Shown here: piece after piece, positions 12,644-20,905 of the stretch
Layout of the letters: the number at the start of each line of letters is the position of its first letter
Numbering within the stretch: position 1 is the first letter of the stretch
Assembly: GCA_049603835.1 (NCBI GenBank)
Contig: JBMYSZ010000015.1
Location: 21,331-85,330 of the forward strand
DNA length: 64,000 nucleotides
Direction of reading: 5' to 3'
Origin: Mangrovicoccus sp049603835
Lineage (GTDB): Bacteria > Pseudomonadota > Alphaproteobacteria > Rhodobacterales > Rhodobacteraceae
Notes under the pieces: model-generated
Seen by the model: the letters and a program-made list of their open reading frames with translations, nothing else
Database searches by the model: none
What the model was told of the DNA's origin: nothing
Position numbers and translations under genes: made by a program

Positions 12644-14761
12644 ATGGCACGTGAATATCCCCTAGAGCGGTACCGGAACTTCGGTATCATGGCCCATATC
12701 GACGCTGGTAAAACCACCACGTCGGAGCGGATCTTGTACTACACCGGTAAGTCCCACAATATCGGCGAAGTGCATGACGGCGCCGCGACTATGGACTGGA
12801 TGGAGCAAGAGCAAGAGCGCGGTATCACCATTACCTCGGCTGCGACCACCACCTTCTGGGAACGCACCGAAAACGGCACCGAAGCTCAGACTGAAAAGCA
12901 CCGTTTCAACATCATCGACACCCCAGGCCACGTTGACTTCACCATTGAAGTTGAGCGTTCCTTGGCGGTTCTTGATGGCGCTGTTTGTGTGCTTGATGCG
13001 AATGCAGGCGTGGAGCCGCAGACTGAAACCGTATGGCGTCAGGCTGACCGCTACAAAGTTCCGCGTATCGTTTTTGTCAACAAAATGGACAAAATCGGCG
13101 CTGACTTCTTCAACTGCCACAAAATGATCGAAGATCGTACCGGTGCCCGCGCGGTTCCGGTTGCTATTCCGATCGGCGCAGAAACCGAGCTGGAAGGCCT
13201 GCTCGATCTGGTGCTGATGAAAGAATGGCTGTGGAAAGGCGACGATCTGGGCGCGACCTGGGAACTGGTCGACATCCGTCCGGAACTGCAAGACCAAGCT
13301 GACGAATGGCGTGAAGTCATGATCGAAGCTGCGGTCGAGATGGACGAAGACGCCATGGAAGCCTATCTCGAAGGCAATGAGCCCGATGTAGAGACCCTGC
13401 GCGCGCTTATCCGTAAGGGCTGCTTGTCTATGTCCTTCGTTCCGATGCTGGGCGGTTCTGCGTTCAAAAACAAAGGTGTTCAGCCGCTTCTGAACGCTGT
13501 GATCGACTATCTGCCGAGCCCGCTCGACGTTGTTGATTACATGGGCTTTAAGCCGGGCGACGAAGAAGAAGTTCGTGACATCGCACGTCGTGCGGAAGAC
13601 GATATGCCGTTCGCTGGCCTGGCGTTCAAAATCATGAACGACCCCTTTGTTGGCTCGCTGACCTTCACTCGGATCTATTCCGGCGTGATGAACAAAGGCG
13701 ACAGCATTCTGAACTCGACCAAGGGTAAGAAAGAGCGCATCGGTCGTATGATGATGATGCACTCCAACAACCGGGAAGAGATCGAAGAAGCCTTCGCAGG
13801 CGACATCATCGCGCTGGCGGGTCTGAAAGACACCACCACAGGTGACACGCTGTGCGACATCAAAGATCCGGTGGTTCTGGAAACCATGACCTTCCCGGAT
13901 CCGGTGATCGAGATCGCGGTTGAGCCGAAAACCAAAGGCGACCAAGAGAAAATGTCTCAGGGTCTGGCCCGTCTGGCGGCCGAAGATCCGTCCTTCCGTG
14001 TGGAAACTGACCTGGAATCTGGTCAGACCATCATGAAAGGTATGGGCGAACTTCACCTGGACATCCTGGTTGACCGTCTGAAGCGTGAATTTAAGGTTGA
14101 AGCGAATATTGGTGCGCCTCAGGTGGCCTATCGCGAAACCATCTCCCACGCGGCAGATGTCGATTACACCCACAAGAAACAGTCGGGTGGTTCCGGTCAG
14201 TTCGCGCGCGTCAAGCTGGAAATTCAGCCAACCGAAGCAGGCGAGGGCTATTCTTTCGAAAGCCGCATCGTTGGTGGTGCTGTTCCGAAGGAATATATCC
14301 CGGGTGTTGAAAAAGGCATCCAGTCGGTTATGGATAGCGGCCCTCTGGCTGGCTTCCCGGTTATCGACTTCAAAGTGGCTCTGGTTGACGGCGCGTTCCA
14401 CGATGTGGACTCCAGCGTTCTCGCCTTCGAAATCGCGGCACGTGCCGGGATGCGCGAAGGTCTGAAGAAAGCGGGCGCGAAACTGCTTGAGCCGATGATG
14501 AAAGTGGAAGTGATCACGCCGGAAGAGTACACCGGTGGTATCATTGGTGACTTGACCTCTCGTCGTGGTCAGGTGTCCGGTCAGGAACCGCGCGGCAATG
14601 CGGTTGCGATCGACGCTTTCGTGCCGCTGGCAAATATGTTCGGCTACATCAACACCTTGCGGTCGATGTCGTCGGGTCGTGCCCAGTTCACCATGCAGTT
14701 CGATCACTATGATCCGGTGCCGTCGAACATCTCGGACGAAATTCAGGCGAAATACGCGTAA
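12644..14761 (+). CDS. fusA: Elongation factor G
   Basis: This is the GTPase that drives ribosomal translocation and, with RRF, ribosome recycling. The 705 residues are full length. The P-loop AHIDAGKT is at 17-24, followed by RGITITSAA (switch II region), DTPGH and the NKMD guanine-specificity motif. Domain IV (GGSGQFARVKLEIQP and onward) and domain V are complete. The spacing to rpsG is 34 bases. A repeat pair separates it from tuf. Confidence 0.99.
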   Translation: MAREYPLERYRNFGIMAHIDAGKTTTSERILYYTGKSHNIGEVHDGAATMDWMEQEQERGITITSAATTTFWERTENGTEAQTEKHRFNIIDTPGHVDFTIEVERSLAVLDGAVCVLDANAGVEPQTETVWRQADRYKVPRIVFVNKMDKIGADFFNCHKMIEDRTGARAVPVAIPIGAETELEGLLDLVLMKEWLWKGDDLGATWELVDIRPELQDQADEWREVMIEAAVEMDEDAMEAYLEGNEPDVETLRALIRKGCLSMSFVPMLGGSAFKNKGVQPLLNAVIDYLPSPLDVVDYMGFKPGDEEEVRDIARRAEDDMPFAGLAFKIMNDPFVGSLTFTRIYSGVMNKGDSILNSTKGKKERIGRMMMMHSNNREEIEEAFAGDIIALAGLKDTTTGDTLCDIKDPVVLETMTFPDPVIEIAVEPKTKGDQEKMSQGLARLAAEDPSFRVETDLESGQTIMKGMGELHLDILVDRLKREFKVEANIGAPQVAYRETISHAADVDYTHKKQSGGSGQFARVKLEIQPTEAGEGYSFESRIVGGAVPKEYIPGVEKGIQSVMDSGPLAGFPVIDFKVALVDGAFHDVDSSVLAFEIAARAGMREGLKKAGAKLLEPMMKVEVITPEEYTGGIIGDLTSRRGQVSGQEPRGNAVAIDAFVPLANMFGYINTLRSMSSGRAQFTMQFDHYDPVPSNISDEIQAKYA

Positions 14762-14779
14762 GCGCATGCTTGACCCGGT

Positions 14780-14836
14780 GGTGGGCAAATTGCCCACCCT
14801 ACCCAATCCCCGTAGGGTGAGCGCTTGAGGCTCACC
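14780..14836. repeat. Inverted pair of REP-like palindromes between fusA and tuf
   Basis: The first copy (14780-14802, reverse orientation) is GGTGGGCAAATTGCCCACC followed by CTAC. The second (14812-14836, forward) reads GTAGGGTGAGC...GCTCACC. In the second copy the stem has changed on both sides, from GGGC/GCCC to GAGC/GCTC, which preserves pairing. The arrangement mirrors the rpoB-rpoC pair. Confidence 0.82.
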
Positions 14837-14862
14837 GCTGGCGAAAATAACAGGAGGCCATC

Positions 14863-16038
14863 ATGGCAAAGGAAAAGTTTGAGCGTAATAAGCCGCATGT
14901 TAACATCGGCACGATCGGTCACGTTGACCATGGCAAGACGACTCTGACCGCAGCGATCACGAAATATTTCGGCGACTTCAAAGCCTATGATCAGATCGAC
15001 GGCGCCCCGGAAGAAAAAGCGCGTGGCATCACCATCTCCACCGCCCATGTGGAATACGAAACCGAAAACCGCCACTACGCGCATGTGGACTGCCCCGGCC
15101 ACGCTGACTATGTGAAAAACATGATCACCGGTGCGGCGCAGATGGATGGCGGCATCCTGGTTGTGAACGCGGCTGACGGCCCAATGCCTCAGACCCGCGA
15201 GCACATCCTGCTGGCGCGTCAGGTTGGCGTTCCGGCTCTGGTTGTCTTCATGAACAAAGTTGACCAGGTTGACGACGAAGAGCTGCTGGAGCTCGTCGAA
15301 ATGGAAATCCGCGAGCTGCTGGACAGCTACGAATTCCCCGGCGACGATATTCCGATCATTGCGGGCTCTGCTCTGGCGGCGATGGAAGGCCGTGACGCGA
15401 ATATCGGCGAAGAGAAAATCAAAGAGCTGATGGCAGCTGTTGATGACTATATCCCGACCCCGGATCGTCCGAAGGATCAGCCTTTCTTGATGCCGATCGA
15501 AGACGTGTTCTCGATCTCTGGTCGCGGTACTGTTGTGACCGGTCGTGTTGAGCGTGGCGTGATCAATGTTGGCGACGAGATTGAAATCGTTGGCATTCGC
15601 GACACCACCAAAACCACCTGTACCGGTGTTGAGATGTTCCGCAAGCTGCTGGATTCTGGCGAAGCTGGCGACAATATCGGCGCGCTGCTGCGTGGTGTTG
15701 ACCGCGAAGGCGTTGAGCGTGGCCAGGTTCTGTGTAAGCCGGGCTCCGTGACCCCGCACACCAAATTCAAGGCAGAAGCTTACATTCTGACCAAAGAAGA
15801 AGGTGGCCGTCACACCCCGTTCTTTGCGAATTACCGTCCGCAATTCTACTTCCGCACCACCGATGTGACCGGTTCTGTGACTTTGGAAGAAGGTACGGAA
15901 ATGGTGATGCCGGGCGATAACGTTTCTTTCACCGTTGAGCTGATCGCTCCGATCGCGATGGAAGAAAAACTGCGCTTCGCGATCCGCGAAGGCGGCCGCA
16001 CCGTCGGCGCAGGCGTCGTTGCGTCCATCATCGAGTAA
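14863..16038 (+). CDS. tuf: Elongation factor Tu
   Basis: EF-Tu delivers aminoacyl-tRNA to the ribosome as a GTP complex. The 391 residues are the standard length. The P-loop GHVDHGKT is at 19-26, followed by RGITI, DCPGH and NKVD. The beta-barrel domains II and III are complete. A strong AGGAGG precedes the ATG. The gene ends in its own terminator, so it can be transcribed with fusA or separately. Many proteobacteria carry a second tuf copy elsewhere, which this window cannot show. Confidence 0.99.
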   Translation: MAKEKFERNKPHVNIGTIGHVDHGKTTLTAAITKYFGDFKAYDQIDGAPEEKARGITISTAHVEYETENRHYAHVDCPGHADYVKNMITGAAQMDGGILVVNAADGPMPQTREHILLARQVGVPALVVFMNKVDQVDDEELLELVEMEIRELLDSYEFPGDDIPIIAGSALAAMEGRDANIGEEKIKELMAAVDDYIPTPDRPKDQPFLMPIEDVFSISGRGTVVTGRVERGVINVGDEIEIVGIRDTTKTTCTGVEMFRKLLDSGEAGDNIGALLRGVDREGVERGQVLCKPGSVTPHTKFKAEAYILTKEEGGRHTPFFANYRPQFYFRTTDVTGSVTLEEGTEMVMPGDNVSFTVELIAPIAMEEKLRFAIREGGRTVGAGVVASIIE

Positions 16039-16052
16039 GTGAATTAAAGAAG

Positions 16053-16085
16053 GACGGTCTTCCAACCGGGAGGCCGTCTTTCTTT
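16053..16085 (+). terminator. Terminator after tuf
   Basis: An 11-bp stem, GACGGTCTTCC (16053-16063) with GGGAGGCCGTC (16068-16078) including two G-U pairs, has an AACC loop and a TTTCTTT tail. It separates the str operon from the S10 operon. Confidence 0.88.
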
Positions 16086-16202
16086 CGGTAGGAGCAATCT
16101 TACCATGGGCGAATTTATTTGCCCAAAACCGAGAATGTATGTGGGGTGCATAATTCTGTGCGCTCCACCTCTCGTTCTTTAAGGCCGAGAAAGGCATAAC
16201 AT

Positions 16203-16511
16203 ATGCAAAGCCAGAGTATTCGCATCCGGCTCAAAGCGTTTGACTACCGCGTGCTGGACGCCAGCACCCAGGAAATCGTCAACACCGCTAAGCGCACCGG
16301 TGCACAGGTTCGCGGGCCCATCCCGCTGCCGAACAAGATTGAAAAATTCACGGTTCTGCGTGGTCCGCATGTCGACAAAAAGTCGCGCGACCAGTTCGAG
16401 ATCCGTACCCATAAGCGTCTGCTCGACATTGTCGACCCGACCCCGCAAACCGTTGATGCTCTGATGAAGCTCGACCTTGCGGCCGGTGTCGATGTCGAGA
16501 TCAAAGTTTAA
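16203..16511 (+). CDS. rpsJ: 30S ribosomal protein S10
   Basis: S10 is a component of the 30S head and, as NusE, of antitermination complexes. The 102 residues start MQSQSIRIRLKAFDYRVLD and contain the conserved GPIPLPNKIEKFTVLRGPHV loop. It is the first gene of the S10 cluster. The 164-base region after the tuf stop codon holds the tuf terminator, then an imperfect inverted repeat GGGCGAATTTATTTGCCC (16108-16125) that may be a decayed REP-like element. Confidence 0.98.
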   Translation: MQSQSIRIRLKAFDYRVLDASTQEIVNTAKRTGAQVRGPIPLPNKIEKFTVLRGPHVDKKSRDQFEIRTHKRLLDIVDPTPQTVDALMKLDLAAGVDVEIKV

Positions 16512-16526
16512 GGAGGGCAGATAGCT

Positions 16527-17258
16527 ATGCGCTCCGGAATTATTGCGAAGAAAGTGGGCATGACCCGCTTGTTCCTTGAAGACGGCCGTCAGGTGCCGGT
16601 AACCGTTCTGCAGCTGGATGGCTTGCAGGTGGTTGCTCAGCGTACCCCGGAAAAAGATGGCTATACCGCTGTTCAGCTGGGTGCCGGTTCTGCGAAAGCA
16701 AAACGCACCAGCCAAGCAATGCGCGGTCATTTCGCGGTGGCCAATGTTGCGCCGAAGCGGAAGCTGGCGGAATTCCGGGTTGACCCGGAAAACCTGATCG
16801 AAGTGGGCGCCGAAATCTCGGCGGAGCATTTCGTTGCGGGCCAGAAAGTCGATGTTAGCGGCACCTCCATCGGTAAAGGTTTTGCCGGTGCGATGAAACG
16901 CCATAACTTTGGCGGTCTGCGTGCATCGCATGGTGTGTCCATCAGCCACCGTTCCCATGGTTCGACCGGTCAGTGTCAGGACCCGGGTCGTGTTTTCAAA
17001 GGCAAGAAAATGGCCGGCCATATGGGTGCTGCCCGTGTGACCACCCAGAATCTGGAAGTGGTGAAAACCGATGCAGATCGTGGCTTGATCATGGTCAAAG
17101 GCGCGGTTCCTGGCTCCAAAGGTGGCTGGGTCACTGTTAAGGATGCAGTTAAGAAGAAACTGCCAGACGGCGTGCCTTTCCCGGCGGCGCTGAAGGCTGT
17201 TGACGCTCCTGCTGCGGCCCCTGCCGAAGAAGCTCCGGCTGAAGGAGGTGCAGAATAA
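16527..17258 (+). CDS. rplC: 50S ribosomal protein L3
   Basis: L3 is an early assembly protein that reaches toward the peptidyl transferase centre. The 243 residues begin MRSGIIAKKVGMTRLF and include GTSIGKGFAGAMKRHNFGG and SHRSHGSTGQCQDPGRVFKGKKMAGHMG. The C-terminus carries an alanine/glutamate-rich extension of roughly 25 residues, as in many alphaproteobacteria. The stop codon shares its last A with the rplD start (TAATG), indicating translational coupling. Confidence 0.98.
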   Translation: MRSGIIAKKVGMTRLFLEDGRQVPVTVLQLDGLQVVAQRTPEKDGYTAVQLGAGSAKAKRTSQAMRGHFAVANVAPKRKLAEFRVDPENLIEVGAEISAEHFVAGQKVDVSGTSIGKGFAGAMKRHNFGGLRASHGVSISHRSHGSTGQCQDPGRVFKGKKMAGHMGAARVTTQNLEVVKTDADRGLIMVKGAVPGSKGGWVTVKDAVKKKLPDGVPFPAALKAVDAPAAAPAEEAPAEGGAE

Positions 17259-17878
17259 TGAAAGCTCCTGTGATCAAATTGGATGCGGGCGAAGCTGGCG
17301 ACATCGATCTGAACGAAGATGTTTTCGGCCTGGAACCGCGCGCTGATATCTTGCATCGTGTTGTCCGCTGGCAGCGGTCGCGCATGCAGGCGGGCACTCA
17401 CAAAGTGAAAACCCGTCGCGAGACCAGCTATTCCACCAAAAAGATCGTTCGTCAGAAAGGCTCTGGCGGCGCACGTCACGGTGACCGGAATGCTCCGATC
17501 TTCCGTGGTGGTGGTATCTATAAAGGCCCGACCCCGCGGAGCCACGCCCATGACTTGCCGAAGAAATTCCGCAAGCTCGGCCTGCGTCACGCTTTGTCGG
17601 CCAAGCAGGCTGCTGGTGAGCTGATCGTGATCGAAGAGGCGGTTTTGGCGGAAGCGAAAACCAAAGCTCTGTCCACCGCGGTGAAAAACCTCGGCTGGAA
17701 GCGCGCTCTGGTCATCGATGGTGCAGAAGTAAACGCAAATTTCGCAAAAGCAGCGGCGAATATCGAAGGTCTCGATATCCTGCCGAGCCAAGGTGCGAAT
17801 GTTTATGACATCCTCAAGCGTGACACTCTGGTGCTCACCAAAGCAGGTGTCGAAGCGCTGGAGGCGCGCCTGAAATGA
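17258..17878 (+). CDS. rplD: 50S ribosomal protein L4
   Basis: L4 lines the exit tunnel and in enterobacteria represses the S10 operon. The 206 residues include the tunnel loop with RSRMQAGTHKVKTR and GSGGARHGDRNAPIFRGGG. It overlaps rplC by one base and rplW by four (ATGA), so the three are coupled. No E. coli-type S10 leader was recognised upstream, so autoregulation by L4 is uncertain. Confidence 0.97.
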   Translation: MKAPVIKLDAGEAGDIDLNEDVFGLEPRADILHRVVRWQRSRMQAGTHKVKTRRETSYSTKKIVRQKGSGGARHGDRNAPIFRGGGIYKGPTPRSHAHDLPKKFRKLGLRHALSAKQAAGELIVIEEAVLAEAKTKALSTAVKNLGWKRALVIDGAEVNANFAKAAANIEGLDILPSQGANVYDILKRDTLVLTKAGVEALEARLK

Positions 17879-18171
17879 GTGCAAAACCGGAGCATTACGA
17901 CGTAATCCGTAAGCCGATCATCACCGAAAAAGCGACCATGGCCTCTGAAGCCAATGCGGTTGTTTTCGAAGTAGCGATCGACGCGGCGAAACCGCAGATC
18001 AAAGAAGCTGTTGAAGAGCTCTTTGGTGTGAAGGTGAAGGCGGTCAATACCACCATCACCAAAGGTAAGGTGAAGCGTTTCCGTGGCATGCTGGGCAAGC
18101 GTAAAGACGTTAAAAAAGCCTATGTGACCCTGGAAGAAGGCAACACGATCGACGTATCGACCGGCCTTTAA
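17875..18171 (+). CDS. rplW: 50S ribosomal protein L23
   Basis: L23 sits at the tunnel exit and docks trigger factor and SRP. The 98 residues include YDVIRKPIITEKAT near the start and KRFRGMLGKRKDVKKAYVTL near the end. It starts inside the rplD stop codon. Unusually, the operon stops here: a repeat element and a terminator follow, and rplB, normally the next gene, begins 1.2 kb further on. Confidence 0.97.
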   Translation: MSAKPEHYDVIRKPIITEKATMASEANAVVFEVAIDAAKPQIKEAVEELFGVKVKAVNTTITKGKVKRFRGMLGKRKDVKKAYVTLEEGNTIDVSTGL

Positions 18172-18182
18172 GCTTTGGCAGT

Positions 18183-18204
18183 GATGGGCAAATGCCCATC
18201 CTAC
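18183..18204 (-). repeat. Single REP-like palindrome after rplW
   Basis: GATGGGCAAATGCCCATC followed by CTAC is the A/T-arm variant of the family, in reverse orientation. It lies between the rplW stop and the terminator. Confidence 0.8.
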
Positions 18205-18214
18205 GCTTTTTGCA

Positions 18215-18243
18215 GCGCCTCCGCTTTTGCGGGGGCGTTTTGT
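18215..18243 (+). terminator. Terminator after rplW
   Basis: An 8-bp stem, GCCTCCGC (18217-18224) with GCGGGGGC (18229-18236) including one G-U pair, has a TTTT loop and is followed by GTTTTGT. It ends the rpsJ-rplC-rplD-rplW transcript before the inserted module. Confidence 0.82.
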
Positions 18244-18370
18244 CTCATAAAGAGATTTCTTTGATTTTAGTGTATTCCTAATTTTGTGGAGCGTACATAT
18301 TGGGGAGAAAGATCTCTAATTTGGACAAAGGGTTCTATTGAACCGAGCGCACGACGAAGGGAGGTAGACA

Positions 18371-18880
18371 ATGAACATCAATGCAGACCTCGCTGACCCC
18401 TCAGTACCAGTCTCCGATGCGTTGAACGTGGCTAATGAAATTCTGAAAATTGCAAAGCGCGAAGGTTTAGCTTTGACGCCTATGCAGTTAGTCAAGTTGA
18501 CATATATCGCTCATGGATGGTCGCTTGCCATTCTCGAGCGTGATCTCTTTCAGGACCGGATTGAGGCTTGGAAATACGGTCCGGTTATTCCAGTGCTTTA
18601 TCATGCTACAAAAAAATACGGTCGCGGAGTAATTCCTCTAGATTTAATAGATGAGGATACGCCGTCTCCCTTTGATGCCGATGTTACCGCATTGTTAGAA
18701 GATGTGGTGGCAAAATATGGGAACCTTAGCGGATACGCTTTGTCTAATTTAACGCACCGGGATGGAAGCCCATGGCAACAAGTGTTTAGGGAAGGTGTGA
18801 TGAATATTCCCATAGGAGATGAAATTATCTCTCAGCACTATGGGGAGAAGCTCGATGCCTATAGACGTTCCACCTCCTGA
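18371..18880 (+). CDS. Panacea-domain (DUF4065, SocA/GepA-like) antitoxin-like protein
   Basis: The 169-residue soluble protein has the Panacea pattern: LTPMQLVKLTYIAHGW near residue 36, then EAWKYGPVIPVLYHATKKYG, and a C-terminal SNLTHRDGSPWQQV. The family includes the SocA proteolytic adaptor-antitoxin and the many PanA antitoxins, whose partners vary widely and include small membrane-active toxins. GGGAGG lies ahead of the ATG. The downstream gene overlaps it by 26 bases and encodes a small two-helix membrane protein, an arrangement expected of an antitoxin-toxin pair. The region is visibly richer in A and T than the flanking ribosomal genes, suggesting transfer. A toxin-antitoxin role is inference. 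Confidence 0.8.
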   Translation: MNINADLADPSVPVSDALNVANEILKIAKREGLALTPMQLVKLTYIAHGWSLAILERDLFQDRIEAWKYGPVIPVLYHATKKYGRGVIPLDLIDEDTPSPFDADVTALLEDVVAKYGNLSGYALSNLTHRDGSPWQQVFREGVMNIPIGDEIISQHYGEKLDAYRRSTS

Positions 18881-19205
18881 TGGTCCACTACCAGGACGTT
18901 GGGCGCAAGACGAAAGCGCTAGAAGAGAAAATCGCGACTGGGCGGATGAAAGAAAATTAAGGGAAGCAAAGACATCGGCCGAGATTCTTTGGGCTAAATC
19001 CTACGGTTGGGCTATGATCGCGTTCCTAGCAGTGTTTTCGCTTCTTTTTTTGGGTAGTTTATCTGCCTGGTCACTTCATTACCTATTACCTGTCAAGTTT
19101 CATTGGTTGAGTTCTGATCAACTGTCAAAAGTTCAGTCTGTAATTTTTAGCGGAAGCCTTGGCGGTGTCGTGTCATTTGTTGCGCAAAAGCAATTGTCGA
19201 AATAG
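18855..19205 (+). CDS. Small two-helix membrane protein, possible toxin partner of the Panacea protein
   Basis: The start at 18855 (MPIDVPPPDG) is chosen because GGGGAGAAG precedes it; an upstream in-frame ATG at 18819 has no such site. The 116 residues comprise a charged, Glu/Arg-rich N-terminal half (about 1-50), a strong transmembrane segment (WAMIAFLAVFSLLFLGSLSAW, about 55-80) and a second, weaker one near the C-terminus (VIFSGSLGGVVSFVAQ). No family is recognised. The reading frame overlaps the end of the Panacea gene, so the two are translationally coupled. It could be a membrane-acting toxin or a membrane anchor for another activity. Confidence 0.72.
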   Translation: MPIDVPPPDGPLPGRWAQDESARRENRDWADERKLREAKTSAEILWAKSYGWAMIAFLAVFSLLFLGSLSAWSLHYLLPVKFHWLSSDQLSKVQSVIFSGSLGGVVSFVAQKQLSK

Positions 19206-19270
19206 CAAACCGCGTTCATAAAACTCCTAGACCCCCCTCTACCCATCTGCTATTAGCGCCGGACCTAAAC

Positions 19271-19300
19271 GGCCTCGGATTCGTTCCGGGGCCTTCTCTA
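19271..19300 (+). terminator. Probable terminator after the Panacea module
   Basis: A 9-bp stem, GGCCTCGGA (19271-19279) with TCCGGGGCC (19285-19293) including one G-U pair, is followed by TTCTCTATT. The T-tract is weak. Transcription of rplB probably restarts in the 100 bases that follow, although no clear promoter is seen. Confidence 0.55.
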
Positions 19301-19396
19301 TTATAATTCGGGCACCTTCGGGGGCCTTTATTTGGGACCTGAGTCCGCGATCTCGCATCGCAAAAAAGGGCCCTCTAACAACGGAAGACAGAAACT

Positions 19397-20239
19397 ATGG
19401 CACTTAAGTCGTATAAACCGACGACGCCTGGCCAGCGTGGGCTGGTTCTGATCGACCGTTCGGAGCTTTGGAAAGGGCGCCCGGTCAAAAAACTCACTGA
19501 GGGTTTGACCAAATCGGGCGGTCGGAACAATACCGGACGGATCACTTCTCGCCGTCGCGGCGGTGGCGCAAAACGCCTCTACCGTATCGTGGATTTCAAG
19601 CGTCGGAAATTCGATGTAGCGGCAACCGTCGAACGGATCGAATATGACCCGAACCGGACCGCCTTTATCGCGCTGATCAAATATGACGATGGTGAGCAGG
19701 CCTATATCCTGGCACCGCAGCGTCTGGCGATTGGTGACAAAGTCATCGCGGGCGCCAAAGCCGATATCAAGCCGGGCAATGCAATGCCGTTCTCCGGTCT
19801 GCCGATCGGGACCATCATTCACAATATCGAACTGAAGCCGGGCAAGGGCGGTCAAATCGCACGCGCTGCAGGCACTTACGCCCAGTTCGTTGGCCGTGAT
19901 GGTGGCTATGCGCAGATCCGTCTGAGCTCGGGCGAGCTTCGCCTGGTCCGTCAGGAATGCATGGCAACTGTTGGCGCCGTGTCGAACCCGGATAATTCTA
20001 ACCAAAACCTCGGTAAAGCTGGCCGTGTCCGTCACATGGGCAAACGTCCGAGCGTTCGTGGTGTGGTTATGAACCCGATCGATCACCCCCATGGTGGTGG
20101 TGAAGGCCGGACTTCCGGTGGTCGTCACCCGGTTACCCCCTGGGGTAAGCCGACCAAAGGCGCGCGGACACGCGACACCAACAAAGCGTCGCAGAAGCTT
20201 ATCATCCGCTCGCGTCACGCCAAGAAGAAGGGCCGCTAA
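19397..20239 (+). CDS. rplB: 50S ribosomal protein L2
   Basis: L2 is needed for subunit association and peptidyl transferase activity. The 280 residues begin MALKSYKPTTPGQRGLVLIDR and contain the conserved GVVMNPIDHPHGGGEGRTSGGRHPVTPWGKP block with the functionally important histidine. It opens a separate five-gene segment (rplB-rpsS-rplV-rpsC-rplP) after the inserted module. It is followed by rpsS after 3 bases. Confidence 0.98.
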   Translation: MALKSYKPTTPGQRGLVLIDRSELWKGRPVKKLTEGLTKSGGRNNTGRITSRRRGGGAKRLYRIVDFKRRKFDVAATVERIEYDPNRTAFIALIKYDDGEQAYILAPQRLAIGDKVIAGAKADIKPGNAMPFSGLPIGTIIHNIELKPGKGGQIARAAGTYAQFVGRDGGYAQIRLSSGELRLVRQECMATVGAVSNPDNSNQNLGKAGRVRHMGKRPSVRGVVMNPIDHPHGGGEGRTSGGRHPVTPWGKPTKGARTRDTNKASQKLIIRSRHAKKKGR

Positions 20240-20242
20240 TCC

Positions 20243-20521
20243 ATGGCACGTTCCGTATGGAAAGGGCCTTTTGTGGACGCTTACGTCCTTAAGAAGGCTG
20301 AAAAGACCCGCGAGTCGGGCAAAAACGAAGTTATCAAGATCTGGTCGCGTCGTTCGACGATCCTACCTCAGTTTGTGGGGCTGACCTTCGGTGTTTATAA
20401 CGGGCAGAAACATATCCCGGTAAATGTCTCCGAAGAGATGATTGGCCAGAAATTTGGTGAATACGCGCCGACCCGTACCTATTACGGTCACATGGCAGAC
20501 AAAAAAGCGAAGCGGAAATAA
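20243..20521 (+). CDS. rpsS: 30S ribosomal protein S19
   Basis: S19 lies in the 30S head near the A-site finger. The 92 residues start MARSVWKGPFVDAYVLKKAE and include SRRSTILPQFVGLTFGVYNGQKHIPV and GEYAPTRTYYGH. The gaps to rplB and rplV are both 3 bases, consistent with one transcript and coupled translation. Confidence 0.98.
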   Translation: MARSVWKGPFVDAYVLKKAEKTRESGKNEVIKIWSRRSTILPQFVGLTFGVYNGQKHIPVNVSEEMIGQKFGEYAPTRTYYGHMADKKAKRK

Positions 20522-20524
20522 GAG

Positions 20525-20905
20525 ATGGGTAAAGAGAAAAATCCCCGCCGCGTCGCGGAAAATGAAGCCATGGCAAAGGTTCGTATGCTGCGCACTAGCC
20601 CGCAGAAACTGAACCTGGTTGCACAGATGATCCGCGGCAAGAAAGTTGATAAGGCTCTGGCCGATCTGACTTTCTCGTCCAAGCGTATCTCTGACGATGT
20701 CAAGAAATGCCTGCAATCGGCGATCGCCAATGCTGAGAATAACCACAATCTGGATGTGGATGAGCTCATCGTAGCGGAAGCTTATGTTGGTAAGAACCTG
20801 ACCATGAAGCGCGGTCGTCCTCGGGCGCGTGGCCGTTACGGCCGTATCATGAAGCCGTTCTCTGAACTGACCATCAAGGTCCGCCAGGTTGAGGAGCAAG
20901 CCTAA
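20525..20905 (+). CDS. rplV: 50S ribosomal protein L22
   Basis: L22 lines the exit tunnel with a long beta hairpin. The 126 residues begin MGKEKNPRRVAENEAMAKVRMLRTSPQKLNLVA, and the hairpin carries RPRARGRYGRI. The last base of its stop codon is the first base of the rpsC start (TAATG). Confidence 0.98.
   Translation: MGKEKNPRRVAENEAMAKVRMLRTSPQKLNLVAQMIRGKKVDKALADLTFSSKRISDDVKKCLQSAIANAENNHNLDVDELIVAEAYVGKNLTMKRGRPRARGRYGRIMKPFSELTIKVRQVEEQA

Noticed and set aside
12662..16197. Antisense frames opposite fusA and tuf (714 and 484 codons)
   Set aside because: Same reason: codon-bias shadows of essential genes, with no homology.
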